Source: Actinomycetes bacterium (lineage in GTDB: Bacteria > Actinomycetota > Actinomycetes > Actinomycetales > Dermatophilaceae). Taken from it: 5,211 bases of DNA. How positions within the stretch are numbered: the first letter of the stretch is position 1; every line of letters begins with the position of its first letter. The stretch is taken from the NCBI GenBank assembly GCA_023389095.1, contig JAEWFB010000296.1, positions 1 to 5,211 on the forward strand. Direction: 5' to 3'. The notes under the pieces were generated by a model. The model was not told the origin of the DNA. It did not search any database and worked only from the letters and a program-made list of their open reading frames with translations. The translations under genes were made by a program, and so were the position numbers. Below are positions 1-5,211 of the stretch, piece by piece.

Positions 1-344
1 TCCCGGCCGTGTGGCTCAGCACCGTGTTCACGAACGCCGACTACGACATGTCGATCGTCGCGCACGTCGAGCCGCGGGACCTGCCGGCCGTGTTCGGCAA
101 CCCGAAGTACTACACGCGCTACGACAACCCGCAGCTGCAGGCCGACCTCGCCGCGGCCGACGCCGGCACGCCCGCCCAGCAGGTGACGCTCATGAAGAAG
201 GCCGCCCGCGAGCTGTCCCAGGACGCCGCGGCCGACTTCCTGTTCCTGCTGCCCAACCTCATGGTCGCCGAGAAGGGCATCACGGGGCTGCCCAAGAACG
301 CCATCACCGAGTCGTTCGTCCTGCGCGACCTCGCGCGCTCCTGA
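1..344 (+). CDS. ABC transporter family-5 solute-binding protein, C-terminal part (5' partial)
   Basis: This is the C-terminal end of an extracellular solute-binding protein of the Dpp/Opp/Nik type (SBP_bac_5 family), which captures the substrate outside the membrane and delivers it to the permeases. The reading frame is open from base 3 and gives 113 residues before a TGA at 342-344. The start, signal peptide and lipobox lie upstream of the window, so secretion and lipid anchoring cannot be seen. Visible family features are a segment YYTRYDNPQLQADLAAADAG, typical of the hinge-proximal 'Y.NP.v..ll..a' region; an amphipathic helix with LMKKAARELSQDAAADFLFL, matching the family pattern of a late helix followed by a hydrophobic strand; and the tail GLPKNAITESFVLRDLA. 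The family is usually 500-600 residues, so about a fifth is present. It sits 30 bp before the first permease gene, as in dpp/opp-type operons. The family is fairly certain; the ligand is unknown. Confidence 0.85.
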   Translation, partial: PAVWLSTVFTNADYDMSIVAHVEPRDLPAVFGNPKYYTRYDNPQLQADLAAADAGTPAQQVTLMKKAARELSQDAAADFLFLLPNLMVAEKGITGLPKNAITESFVLRDLARS

Positions 345-360
345 CGGACCTCCCGAGGAC

Positions 361-365
361 AGGGA
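361..365 (+). promoter_or_regulatory. Ribosome binding site of the first permease gene
   Basis: AGGGA lies 9 nt before the ATG at 375, with a second purine run GAGGA at 355-359 just upstream. It supports the ATG at 375 as the start. The whole gap after the binding-protein stop is only 30 bp, which leaves little room for an independent promoter. Confidence 0.5.
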
Positions 366-374
366 CCCTTCCCG

Positions 375-1325
375 ATGCTGCTCCAGGTCGTCCGGCGCAC
401 CGCGATCCTCCTCGCGAGCCTCGTGGTCAGCTCCGTGCTCGTTTTCGCCTTCATGGTGCTGCTGCCGGGTGACCCGGCGCGCGTCGCCCTCGGCGTCAAC
501 GCGTCGGAGCAGGCCGTCGCGCAGCTGCGCGAGCAGTTCGGTCTCGACCGGCCGCTCGTGGCGCAGTACCTGTCGTGGGTCGGGGGCCTCGTGCGGTTCG
601 ACCTCGGCACGAGCTACGTGTCGCGGGCTGCGATCGCCCCGCAGATCCTCGACCGGCTCCAGGTGACCCTGTGGCTCGTCGGGTGCGCCATGGTCGTGGC
701 GCTCGTGCTGGCGCTGCCGCTCGGCACGCTCATGGCGGTGCGGCACCGGCGCCCGAGCGGCGTCGTCCTGTCGGCCTTGTCGCAGGTGGGGGTCGCGGTG
801 CCGGCGTTCCTCATGGGCATCGTGCTCATCACGGTCTTCGCGGTGAAGCTGCAGTGGCTGCCGGCCAACGGCTGGACGCCGCCGAACGAGGACCCCGGCA
901 TGTTCGTGCGCCAGCTCGTGCTGCCGGTGCTCTCCCTCGGCCTCGTGCAGGCCGCGGTGCTCACGAGGTACGTGCGCAGCGCCGTGCTCGACGTCCGGCG
1001 CGAGGACTACCTTCGCACCGCGCGGGCCAAGGGCCTCGGCCCGACGCGGGCGCTGTGGCGGCACGGCTCCCGCAACGCGGCCATCCCCGTGGTGACGGTG
1101 CTCGCGCTCCAGCTGGCGACGCTGCTCATCGGCGCCGTCGTCGTCGAGCGCGTTTTCGTCATCCCGGGCCTCGGCAGCCTGCTGCTCGACCAGGTGGCCA
1201 ACCGCGACCTCATCTTCGTGCAGGACATCGTCATGCTCCTCGTCGTGGCGGTCCTGCTCGTCAACTTCGTCGTCGACCTGCTCTACCTCGTCATCGACCC
1301 GAGACTCAAGGCAGGTGCCCGATGA
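375..1325 (+). CDS. DppB-like ABC importer permease subunit
   Basis: This is one of two membrane-channel subunits of a dipeptide/oligopeptide/nickel-type ABC importer in the cytoplasmic membrane. The 316 residues fit the usual DppB/OppB length of about 305-340. It opens with an N-terminal membrane helix (about 8-30), then the subfamily signature LLPGDPARVALG (29-40) and an extracytoplasmic region with QFGLDRPL (54-61) and FDLGTSY (75-81). Five more hydrophobic segments follow at roughly 97-120, 131-156, 179-200, 234-257 and 280-306. The cytoplasmic EAA-type coupling loop is DYLRTARAKGLG (211-222), with the conserved glycine at 220, followed by RNAAIPVVT. The C-terminal VERVFVIPGLGSLLL and VIDPRLK are also typical of this subunit. 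The ATG at 375 places the first helix correctly and has a ribosome site. The stop overlaps the next start as ATGA. The substrate cannot be deduced. I leave the gene symbol blank because the family does not fix the ligand. Confidence 0.95.
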   Translation: MLLQVVRRTAILLASLVVSSVLVFAFMVLLPGDPARVALGVNASEQAVAQLREQFGLDRPLVAQYLSWVGGLVRFDLGTSYVSRAAIAPQILDRLQVTLWLVGCAMVVALVLALPLGTLMAVRHRRPSGVVLSALSQVGVAVPAFLMGIVLITVFAVKLQWLPANGWTPPNEDPGMFVRQLVLPVLSLGLVQAAVLTRYVRSAVLDVRREDYLRTARAKGLGPTRALWRHGSRNAAIPVVTVLALQLATLLIGAVVVERVFVIPGLGSLLLDQVANRDLIFVQDIVMLLVVAVLLVNFVVDLLYLVIDPRLKAGAR

Positions 1326-2227
1326 GCGCCGACACCGTCCGCCCCGACGCCGTGCGCCCGGACGTGGTCGCCCCCGACCCCGGCATCGTCGCCGCGGGTC
1401 CGCGCCGCCGCCGCCCCGGGGCCTCCCTCGTCGTCGGGGCCGCCCTCGTCGGGCTCGTCGTGCTCATGGCTCTCGTCTCGTTCGTGTGGACGCCCTACGA
1501 CCCGACGTTCGTCGACGCGTCCGCCCGGCTGCGCCCGATCGGCGACCCCGCGCACCTGCTCGGCACCGACAAGCTCGGCCGCGACGTCCTGAGCCAGGTG
1601 CTCGTGGGGGCGCGGACGACACTCTTCGTCGGGGTCGTCGCCGTCGGCGTCGCCGGCGTCATCGGCGTGCCGCTCGGCATCGTCGCCGCGATGGCCCGGC
1701 GCTGGTTCGGCGAGACCCTGATGCGGGGGACGGACCTGCTCCTCGCGTTCCCCGCCCTGCTGCTCGCGATCATGTTCGGGGCCGTCTACGGCGGCAGCAC
1801 CCTCGTGGCGATGGTCGCCATCGGCATCGCGTCGGTGCCCAGCTTCGTGCGGCTCGTGCGGGGCGGTTCGCTGCAGGTGCTCGGCAGCGAGTACGTCCTC
1901 GCGGCGCGTTCGGCCGGGCGCTGGCCGTGGTCGATCGGACTGCACCACGTGCTGCCCAACGTCAGCGGGCTCGTCATCGTGCAGGCGTCGGTGTCCTTCG
2001 CCATCGCCGTGCTCGCCGAGGCGGCGCTGTCCTTCCTCGGCTACGGCACACCGCCGCCGACGCCGTCGTGGGGACGGATGCTCCAGGAGAGCCAGGAGCT
2101 GCTCTACACCGCCCCGCGTCTCGCCCTCGTGCCCGGCATCGCCATCGCCGTCGCCGTGCTCGGGTTCAACCTGCTCGGCGACGGCCTGCGCGACCACCTC
2201 GACCCGCGTCTGGAGGACCGCCGATGA
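1322..2227 (+). CDS. DppC-like ABC importer permease subunit
   Basis: This is the second channel subunit, expected to pair with the DppB-like permease. The 301 residues are normal for DppC/OppC. A soluble N-terminus of about 33 residues contains a short D-x-V-x-P repeat and the basic stretch RRRR (28-31), which should hold the N-terminus in the cytoplasm by the positive-inside rule. The first membrane helix is at about 34-56. The subfamily hallmark HLLGTDKLGRDVLSQVLVGA (78-97) follows, then helices at roughly 98-123, 136-155, 159-177, 214-238 and 266-287. The EAA coupling loop is EYVLAARSAG (190-199) followed by HHVLPN (208-213). The late signature LSFLGYGTPPPTPSWGRML (236-254) is characteristic of DppC. 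The ATG at 1322 overlaps the upstream TGA as ATGA; only a weak AAGG at 1308-1311 precedes it, so translation probably depends on coupling. A later in-frame GTG at 1352 is possible but less likely. Confidence 0.95.
   Translation: MSADTVRPDAVRPDVVAPDPGIVAAGPRRRRPGASLVVGAALVGLVVLMALVSFVWTPYDPTFVDASARLRPIGDPAHLLGTDKLGRDVLSQVLVGARTTLFVGVVAVGVAGVIGVPLGIVAAMARRWFGETLMRGTDLLLAFPALLLAIMFGAVYGGSTLVAMVAIGIASVPSFVRLVRGGSLQVLGSEYVLAARSAGRWPWSIGLHHVLPNVSGLVIVQASVSFAIAVLAEAALSFLGYGTPPPTPSWGRMLQESQELLYTAPRLALVPGIAIAVAVLGFNLLGDGLRDHLDPRLEDRR
1331..1375 (+). repeat. Three imperfect 15-bp units coding a D-x-V-x-P repeat
   Basis: Three consecutive 15-bp units at 1331-1345, 1346-1360 and 1361-1375 encode DTVRP, DAVRP and DVVAP (residues 4-18 of the DppC-like permease). 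Units one and two differ at three bases and the third is more diverged. The stretch is rich in proline and charged residues and is predicted to be disordered in the cytoplasmic tail. Function is unknown; it may simply be a slippage-prone linker. Confidence 0.55.
2212..2217 (+). promoter_or_regulatory. Ribosome binding site of the DppD-like ATPase gene
   Basis: GGAGGA lies 6 nt before the ATG at 2224, inside the last codons of the upstream permease gene. It is a near-ideal Shine-Dalgarno sequence and fixes the overlapping ATG as the start. Confidence 0.7.
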
Positions 2228-3207
2228 GCCAGACGCGTGTGCTCGACGTCGAGGGCCTCGACGTGCGGATCGGGCGCCACCACCTGCTCCACGACGTCTC
2301 CTTCACCGTCGACCGGGGCGAGCGCGTCGGCCTCATCGGCGAGTCGGGCTCGGGCAAGTCGCTGACCAGCCTGGCGCTGCTCGGCCTGTTGCCGGAGGAG
2401 TCGCGCGTCGCCGGGTCGGTGCGCCTGACCGGGGTCGGCCCCGACCTCGTGTCCGCGTCCGAGCGGCAGTGGGCGCGGGTCCGCGGTGGAGAGGTGGCGA
2501 TGGTCTTCCAGGAACCGATGACCGCGCTCAACCCGACGATGCGCGTCGGTGACCAGGTCGCCGAGGCGATCACGCTCCACCGCGCGCGCACCGGCGGCAA
2601 CCGGCGGGCCGTGCGCGCACGCGTCGTGGAGCTGCTCGACCAGGTGGGGCTGCCCGACCCCGCCGACGCCGCCCGCGCCTACCCGCACCAGCTCTCGGGC
2701 GGCCAACGCCAGCGCGTCGTCGTGGCCATCGCCCTCGCCAACGACCCGGCCCTGCTCGTGTGCGACGAGCCGACCACGGCCCTCGACGTCACGGTGCAGG
2801 CGCGGGTGCTCGACCTCATCGTGCGCGGCGTGGCGGCCCGGGACGCGGCGCTGCTGTTCATCACCCACGACCTCGCCGTCGTCGCGACCGTCTGCGAACG
2901 CGTCCTCGTCATGTACGGCGGGCGCGTCGTCGAGGCGGGCCCCGTGCGCGAGGTGTTCCGTCACCCGCGGCACCGCTACACCCAAGGGCTGCTCGCGGCC
3001 TCGGACCTCGACGCCGGCGACGTCGAGGGGCGGCTCCCGACGATCCCCGGCTCGGTGCCGGCGGCTGGGGCCTTCCCCGACGGGTGCGTCTTCCGCAACC
3101 GGTGCTCCCACGCGACCTCGGAGTGCGCGACCGCGCCACCCTGGACCGGGTCCGACCCGGGTCACGGCCACGCGTGCCACCACCCGGCGGGGGAGGGGTC
3201 GCGATGA
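2224..3207 (+). CDS. DppD-like ABC importer ATPase with C-terminal four-cysteine motif
   Basis: This is one of two cytoplasmic ATP-hydrolysing subunits that drive import; 327 residues is the usual length for DppD/OppD. All nucleotide-binding motifs are intact: Walker A GESGSGKS (39-46), Q-loop glutamine Q96 in VFQEPM, signature LSGGQ (157-161), Walker B LLVCDE (177-182) with catalytic E182, D-loop ALD (186-188) and switch histidine H215 in FITHDLA. After HPRHRYTQGLLAA comes the C-terminal oligopeptide-transporter domain (oligo_HPY type). It carries C288, C294, C301 and C318, spaced C-x5-C-x6-C-x16-C. In DppD/OppD relatives this motif has been shown structurally to bind a [4Fe-4S] cluster; cluster binding here is inferred. 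The start overlaps the upstream stop as ATGA and has a strong ribosome site. It should heterodimerise with the next gene's product and dock on the permease EAA loops. Confidence 0.96.
   Translation: MSQTRVLDVEGLDVRIGRHHLLHDVSFTVDRGERVGLIGESGSGKSLTSLALLGLLPEESRVAGSVRLTGVGPDLVSASERQWARVRGGEVAMVFQEPMTALNPTMRVGDQVAEAITLHRARTGGNRRAVRARVVELLDQVGLPDPADAARAYPHQLSGGQRQRVVVAIALANDPALLVCDEPTTALDVTVQARVLDLIVRGVAARDAALLFITHDLAVVATVCERVLVMYGGRVVEAGPVREVFRHPRHRYTQGLLAASDLDAGDVEGRLPTIPGSVPAAGAFPDGCVFRNRCSHATSECATAPPWTGSDPGHGHACHHPAGEGSR
3192..3196 (+). promoter_or_regulatory. Ribosome binding site of the DppF-like ATPase gene
   Basis: GGAGG, within a longer G-rich run at 3189-3198, lies 7 nt before the ATG at 3204. 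It supports that start over the many upstream codons that are also open in this frame. Confidence 0.7.
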
Positions 3208-4031
3208 CGGCCGCGATCAGCGTCACCGGGCTGCGCCGGGAGTACCGCCGGCCGCGCACGTCCCTGCGGCAGCCGGGGCCGGTCGTCGAGGCCCTCAGGG
3301 GCGTCTCGTTCGAGGTGGAGCGGGGCGAGCGGTTCGGCATCGTCGGCGAGTCCGGGTGCGGCAAGTCGACGCTGCTGCGCCTCCTCGCCGCGCTCGACCG
3401 CCCGACGAGCGGCGAGATCCGCGTCGAGGGCCTCGAGGTGACCGGCCGGCGCGAGCGCGACCTCGCCTTCCTCCGCTCGACGCTGCAGCTCGTCTTCCAG
3501 GACCCGATGGGCTCGCTCGACCCGCGGATGCGGGTGCGCGACACCATCGCCGAACCGCTGGTCGCCCAAGGCCTTCCGGGCCGCGACGAGCGGGTGGCCG
3601 AGCTGCTCGAGGCCGTGGGCCTGCCGCCCGAGGCGGCGGCGAGGTACCCGCACCAGTTCTCCGGCGGGCAGCGCCAGCGCATCTCCATCGCGCGGGCCCT
3701 CGCCCCCAGGCCCTCGATCCTGCTCGCCGACGAGCCGGTCAGCGCCCTGGACGTGTCGGTGCGCGCCCAGGTGCTCAACCTCATCGGCGACCTCGTGTCC
3801 GAGCTCGGCCTCACCCTCGTCTTCGTCTCGCACGACCTGTCCGTCGTGCGCCATCTCTGCGACCGCATCGCCGTGATGAACGCCGGCGAGATCGTCGAGG
3901 CCGGCCCGACCGCGCAGGTCTTCGCGGACCCGCAGCACCCCTACACCCAGCGCCTTCTGCGGGCGGCGCCCAGCATGCGCCGTGCCCTCGAGGGCGCGGG
4001 CGCCTCCGACCTCCTGGGAGACCCTCGGTGA
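3204..4031 (+). CDS. DppF-like ABC importer ATPase
   Basis: This is the second ATPase subunit of the importer, 275 residues. Motifs are intact: Walker A GESGCGKST (48-56), Q-loop Q99 in VFQDPM, signature FSGGQ (152-156; the DppF/OppF partner often has this non-leucine first residue), Walker B ILLADE (172-177) with catalytic E177, D-loop ALD (181-183) and switch histidine H210 in FVSHDLS. An insertion near the N-terminus (about residues 15-27) before VEALRGVSFEV is typical of DppF. The protein ends soon after HPYTQRLLRAAPS, so it is about 50 residues shorter than the common 320-330-residue DppF and lacks the cysteine-rich tail. The frame is uninterrupted to its stop and the next gene starts in its last codon, so this looks like a natural short form and not a truncation. 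The start overlaps the upstream stop as ATGA. Confidence 0.95.
   Translation: MTAAISVTGLRREYRRPRTSLRQPGPVVEALRGVSFEVERGERFGIVGESGCGKSTLLRLLAALDRPTSGEIRVEGLEVTGRRERDLAFLRSTLQLVFQDPMGSLDPRMRVRDTIAEPLVAQGLPGRDERVAELLEAVGLPPEAAARYPHQFSGGQRQRISIARALAPRPSILLADEPVSALDVSVRAQVLNLIGDLVSELGLTLVFVSHDLSVVRHLCDRIAVMNAGEIVEAGPTAQVFADPQHPYTQRLLRAAPSMRRALEGAGASDLLGDPR
4016..4020 (+). promoter_or_regulatory. Ribosome binding site deciding the GTG start of the aldehyde dehydrogenase
   Basis: GGGAG lies 7 nt before the GTG at 4028, inside the end of the DppF-like gene. There is no ATG near the expected N-terminus in this frame, and the GTGA overlap repeats the spacing of the three upstream junctions, so GTG at 4028 is the best start. 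Confidence 0.65.
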
Positions 4032-5211
4032 CGAGCACGACGACCTACACGCCCGACCACCCCGCCGGGCTCCCCGTCGGGGAGGAGTGGCTCGACCCCG
4101 GGACGACCACACCCGTGCACTTCCCCTACACCGGAGAGCTCGTTGCCGAGGCGCCCGTCGGCACGAGCGCCCTTGCCCAGCAGGCGATCTCGGTCGCCCA
4201 CGACCTACGTGGCACCGTCGCGGGCCTGCCCTCGCACGTCCGGCGTGCCGCCCTCACCGAAGCCCACCGGCGTCTCACCGAGCGGCGCGACGACCTCGAG
4301 CGCCTCCTCGTCCTCGAGACCGGCAAGCCGCTCGTCGACTGCCGGGTCGAGGTCGACCGCACCCTGCTGACGCTCCTCACCGCGGCCGAGGAGGTCGCCC
4401 GCCTGCACGGCGAGACGGTGCCCCTCGACCTCCTGCCGAGCGGCGAGGGGCTCGTGGGCTTCTGGGTGCGCAAGCCCGTCGGCGTCGTCGTCGGCATCGC
4501 GGGCTACAACTACCCGCTGCTGCTCGCCGCCCACAAGCTCGCCCCGGCCCTCGCCGCCGGCTGCCCGGTCGTCGTCAAGCCGGCCCCGCAGACGCCGTTC
4601 GCGACGCTCTGGATGGTCCACGTCGTCCGCGAGGCGCTCGCTGCGGCCGGAGCGCCACGCGGCGCCGTCCAGCTCGTCACCGGCGGCGTCGACGTCGGGG
4701 TCGCGCTGACGACCGACCCCCGCGTGGCCGCCGTTTCGTTCACCGGCTCGGCGGCGGTCGGCCACCGCATCGCCAGGGACGCCGCACCGACGAAGGTGCT
4801 CCTCGAGCTCGGCTCCAACGCGGCGCTCGTCGTCGCGGCCGATGCCGACGTCGAGGCGGCCGCCGACGCCGTCGTCCGCGGTGGCTACTACGCGTCGGGC
4901 CAGGCGTGCATCAGCGTGCAGCGCGTCCTCGTCGTCGAGCCGGCCCGCGAGGCGTTCCTCGACGCGCTCGCCCGACGCATCGGCGACGTCGCCGTCGGCG
5001 ACCCGCGGGAGGCGTCGACGCGCGTGTCGGCGCTCATCGACGCGGCATCCACGGAGCGCGTCCGGTCCTGGGTCGCCTCCGCCGTCGACGCCGGCGGCAC
5101 CATCGTGCACGGCGGCGACGTCGTCGACGGGGTGCTGCAGCCGACCGTGCTCGCCGACGTCCCCGACGGCGAGAACGCCTGGGACGAGGAGGTGTTCGGC
5201 CCGGTCGTCGT
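4028..5211 (+). CDS. NAD(P)-dependent aldehyde dehydrogenase (3' partial)
   Basis: This is an aldehyde dehydrogenase superfamily enzyme (PF00171 type), expected to oxidise an aldehyde to a carboxylate with NAD+ or NADP+ in the cytoplasm. The window holds 394 codons of a usual 450-490 with no stop. The N-terminus FPYTGELVAEAPVGT (33-47) is the family's first conserved strand region. Catalytic features are present: oxyanion asparagine N161 in GYNYPL, cofactor-ribose lysine K184 in KPAPQTP, FTGS (238-241), general-base glutamate E260 in LELGSN, nucleophile C294 in GQACISVQR, and EEVFGP (387-392) near the window edge. The ELGSN and CISVQR variants recall a lactaldehyde/ALDH21-like subgroup rather than betaine-aldehyde enzymes; that placement is from memory. 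A proline (P187) replaces the glutamate often seen in NAD-preferring enzymes, so NADP+ use is possible. The substrate is unknown. Its start overlaps the transporter ATPase stop, implying co-expression with the importer. Confidence 0.93.
   Translation, partial: MTSTTTYTPDHPAGLPVGEEWLDPGTTTPVHFPYTGELVAEAPVGTSALAQQAISVAHDLRGTVAGLPSHVRRAALTEAHRRLTERRDDLERLLVLETGKPLVDCRVEVDRTLLTLLTAAEEVARLHGETVPLDLLPSGEGLVGFWVRKPVGVVVGIAGYNYPLLLAAHKLAPALAAGCPVVVKPAPQTPFATLWMVHVVREALAAAGAPRGAVQLVTGGVDVGVALTTDPRVAAVSFTGSAAVGHRIARDAAPTKVLLELGSNAALVVAADADVEAAADAVVRGGYYASGQACISVQRVLVVEPAREAFLDALARRIGDVAVGDPREASTRVSALIDAASTERVRSWVASAVDAGGTIVHGGDVVDGVLQPTVLADVPDGENAWDEEVFGPVV

Noticed and set aside
345..374. Small inverted repeats (CCTC..GAGG at 349-358 and AGGGACCCT at 361-369) as a possible terminator or attenuator
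   Set aside because: The stems are only 4 bp with loops of 1-2 nt and no T-run follows. They overlap the purine-rich ribosome site and are likely chance in GC-rich DNA.
575..1321. In-frame extension upstream of the DppC-like permease start
   Set aside because: The frame stays open far upstream but the translation is arginine- and proline-rich nonsense overlapping the DppB-like gene. Family length and the ATGA overlap place the start at 1322.
1283..2197. Long minus-strand open frame of 304 residues opposite the DppC-like permease
   Set aside because: Its product is a low-complexity mix of H, D, E, G and R without a recognisable motif, as expected from the antisense of GC-rich coding DNA. The opposite strand encodes a clear permease over its full length.
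2104..3183. Minus-strand open frame of 359 residues opposite the DppD-like ATPase
   Set aside because: It spans the junction of two real genes and has a biased composition with no domain signature, so it is a shadow frame caused by high GC and few stops.
3162..4112. Minus-strand open frame of 316 residues opposite the DppF-like ATPase
   Set aside because: Same pattern: antisense of an intact ATPase, no family motif, no convincing ribosome site considered sufficient to call a gene.
4205..5110. Minus-strand open frame of 301 residues opposite the aldehyde dehydrogenase
   Set aside because: The plus strand carries all the catalytic motifs of an aldehyde dehydrogenase across this region; the antisense product is rich in D, R, G and A without structure.
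1..5211. Promoters, tRNA or other RNA genes, insertion sequences, attachment sites, CRISPR arrays
   Set aside because: The window is almost completely filled by overlapping coding sequence with uniform base composition; no repeat arrays, terminal inverted repeats or RNA-like segments were seen.

Overview
The window is a fragment of very GC-rich DNA, with codon third positions almost all G or C. Together with GTG start use, all-TGA stops and a tightly overlapped gene string, this suggests an actinobacterium. A Micrococcales-like host is my guess from the flavour of the proteins and is not demonstrated.

All genes lie on the + strand and form one operon segment. In order they are: the C-terminal 113 residues of a family-5 (Dpp/Opp/Nik-type) extracellular solute-binding protein (1-344, 5' end outside the window); a DppB-like permease (375-1325); a DppC-like permease (1322-2227); a DppD-like ATPase with a C-terminal four-cysteine motif (2224-3207); a DppF-like ATPase (3204-4031); and the first 394 residues of an aldehyde dehydrogenase (4028-5211, 3' end outside the window). 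The only intergenic gap is the 30 bp between the binding protein and the first permease. Each later junction is a 4-base stop/start overlap (ATGA three times, GTGA once), so co-transcription and translational coupling are likely. No promoter, terminator, RNA gene, mobile element or CRISPR array is visible.

The five transporter genes make a complete ABC importer: a binding protein outside the membrane, a heterodimeric channel, and a heterodimeric ATPase inside. Relatives carry di- and oligopeptides, nickel, opines, oligosaccharides and other small molecules, so the substrate cannot be read from this sequence. The aldehyde dehydrogenase, coupled to the last transporter gene, is the main clue. 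It suggests that the imported compound, or a breakdown product of it, passes through an aldehyde that is oxidised to a carboxylate. I see no clearly new biological system here. The most interesting point is the importer-dehydrogenase coupling and what lies downstream of the window.
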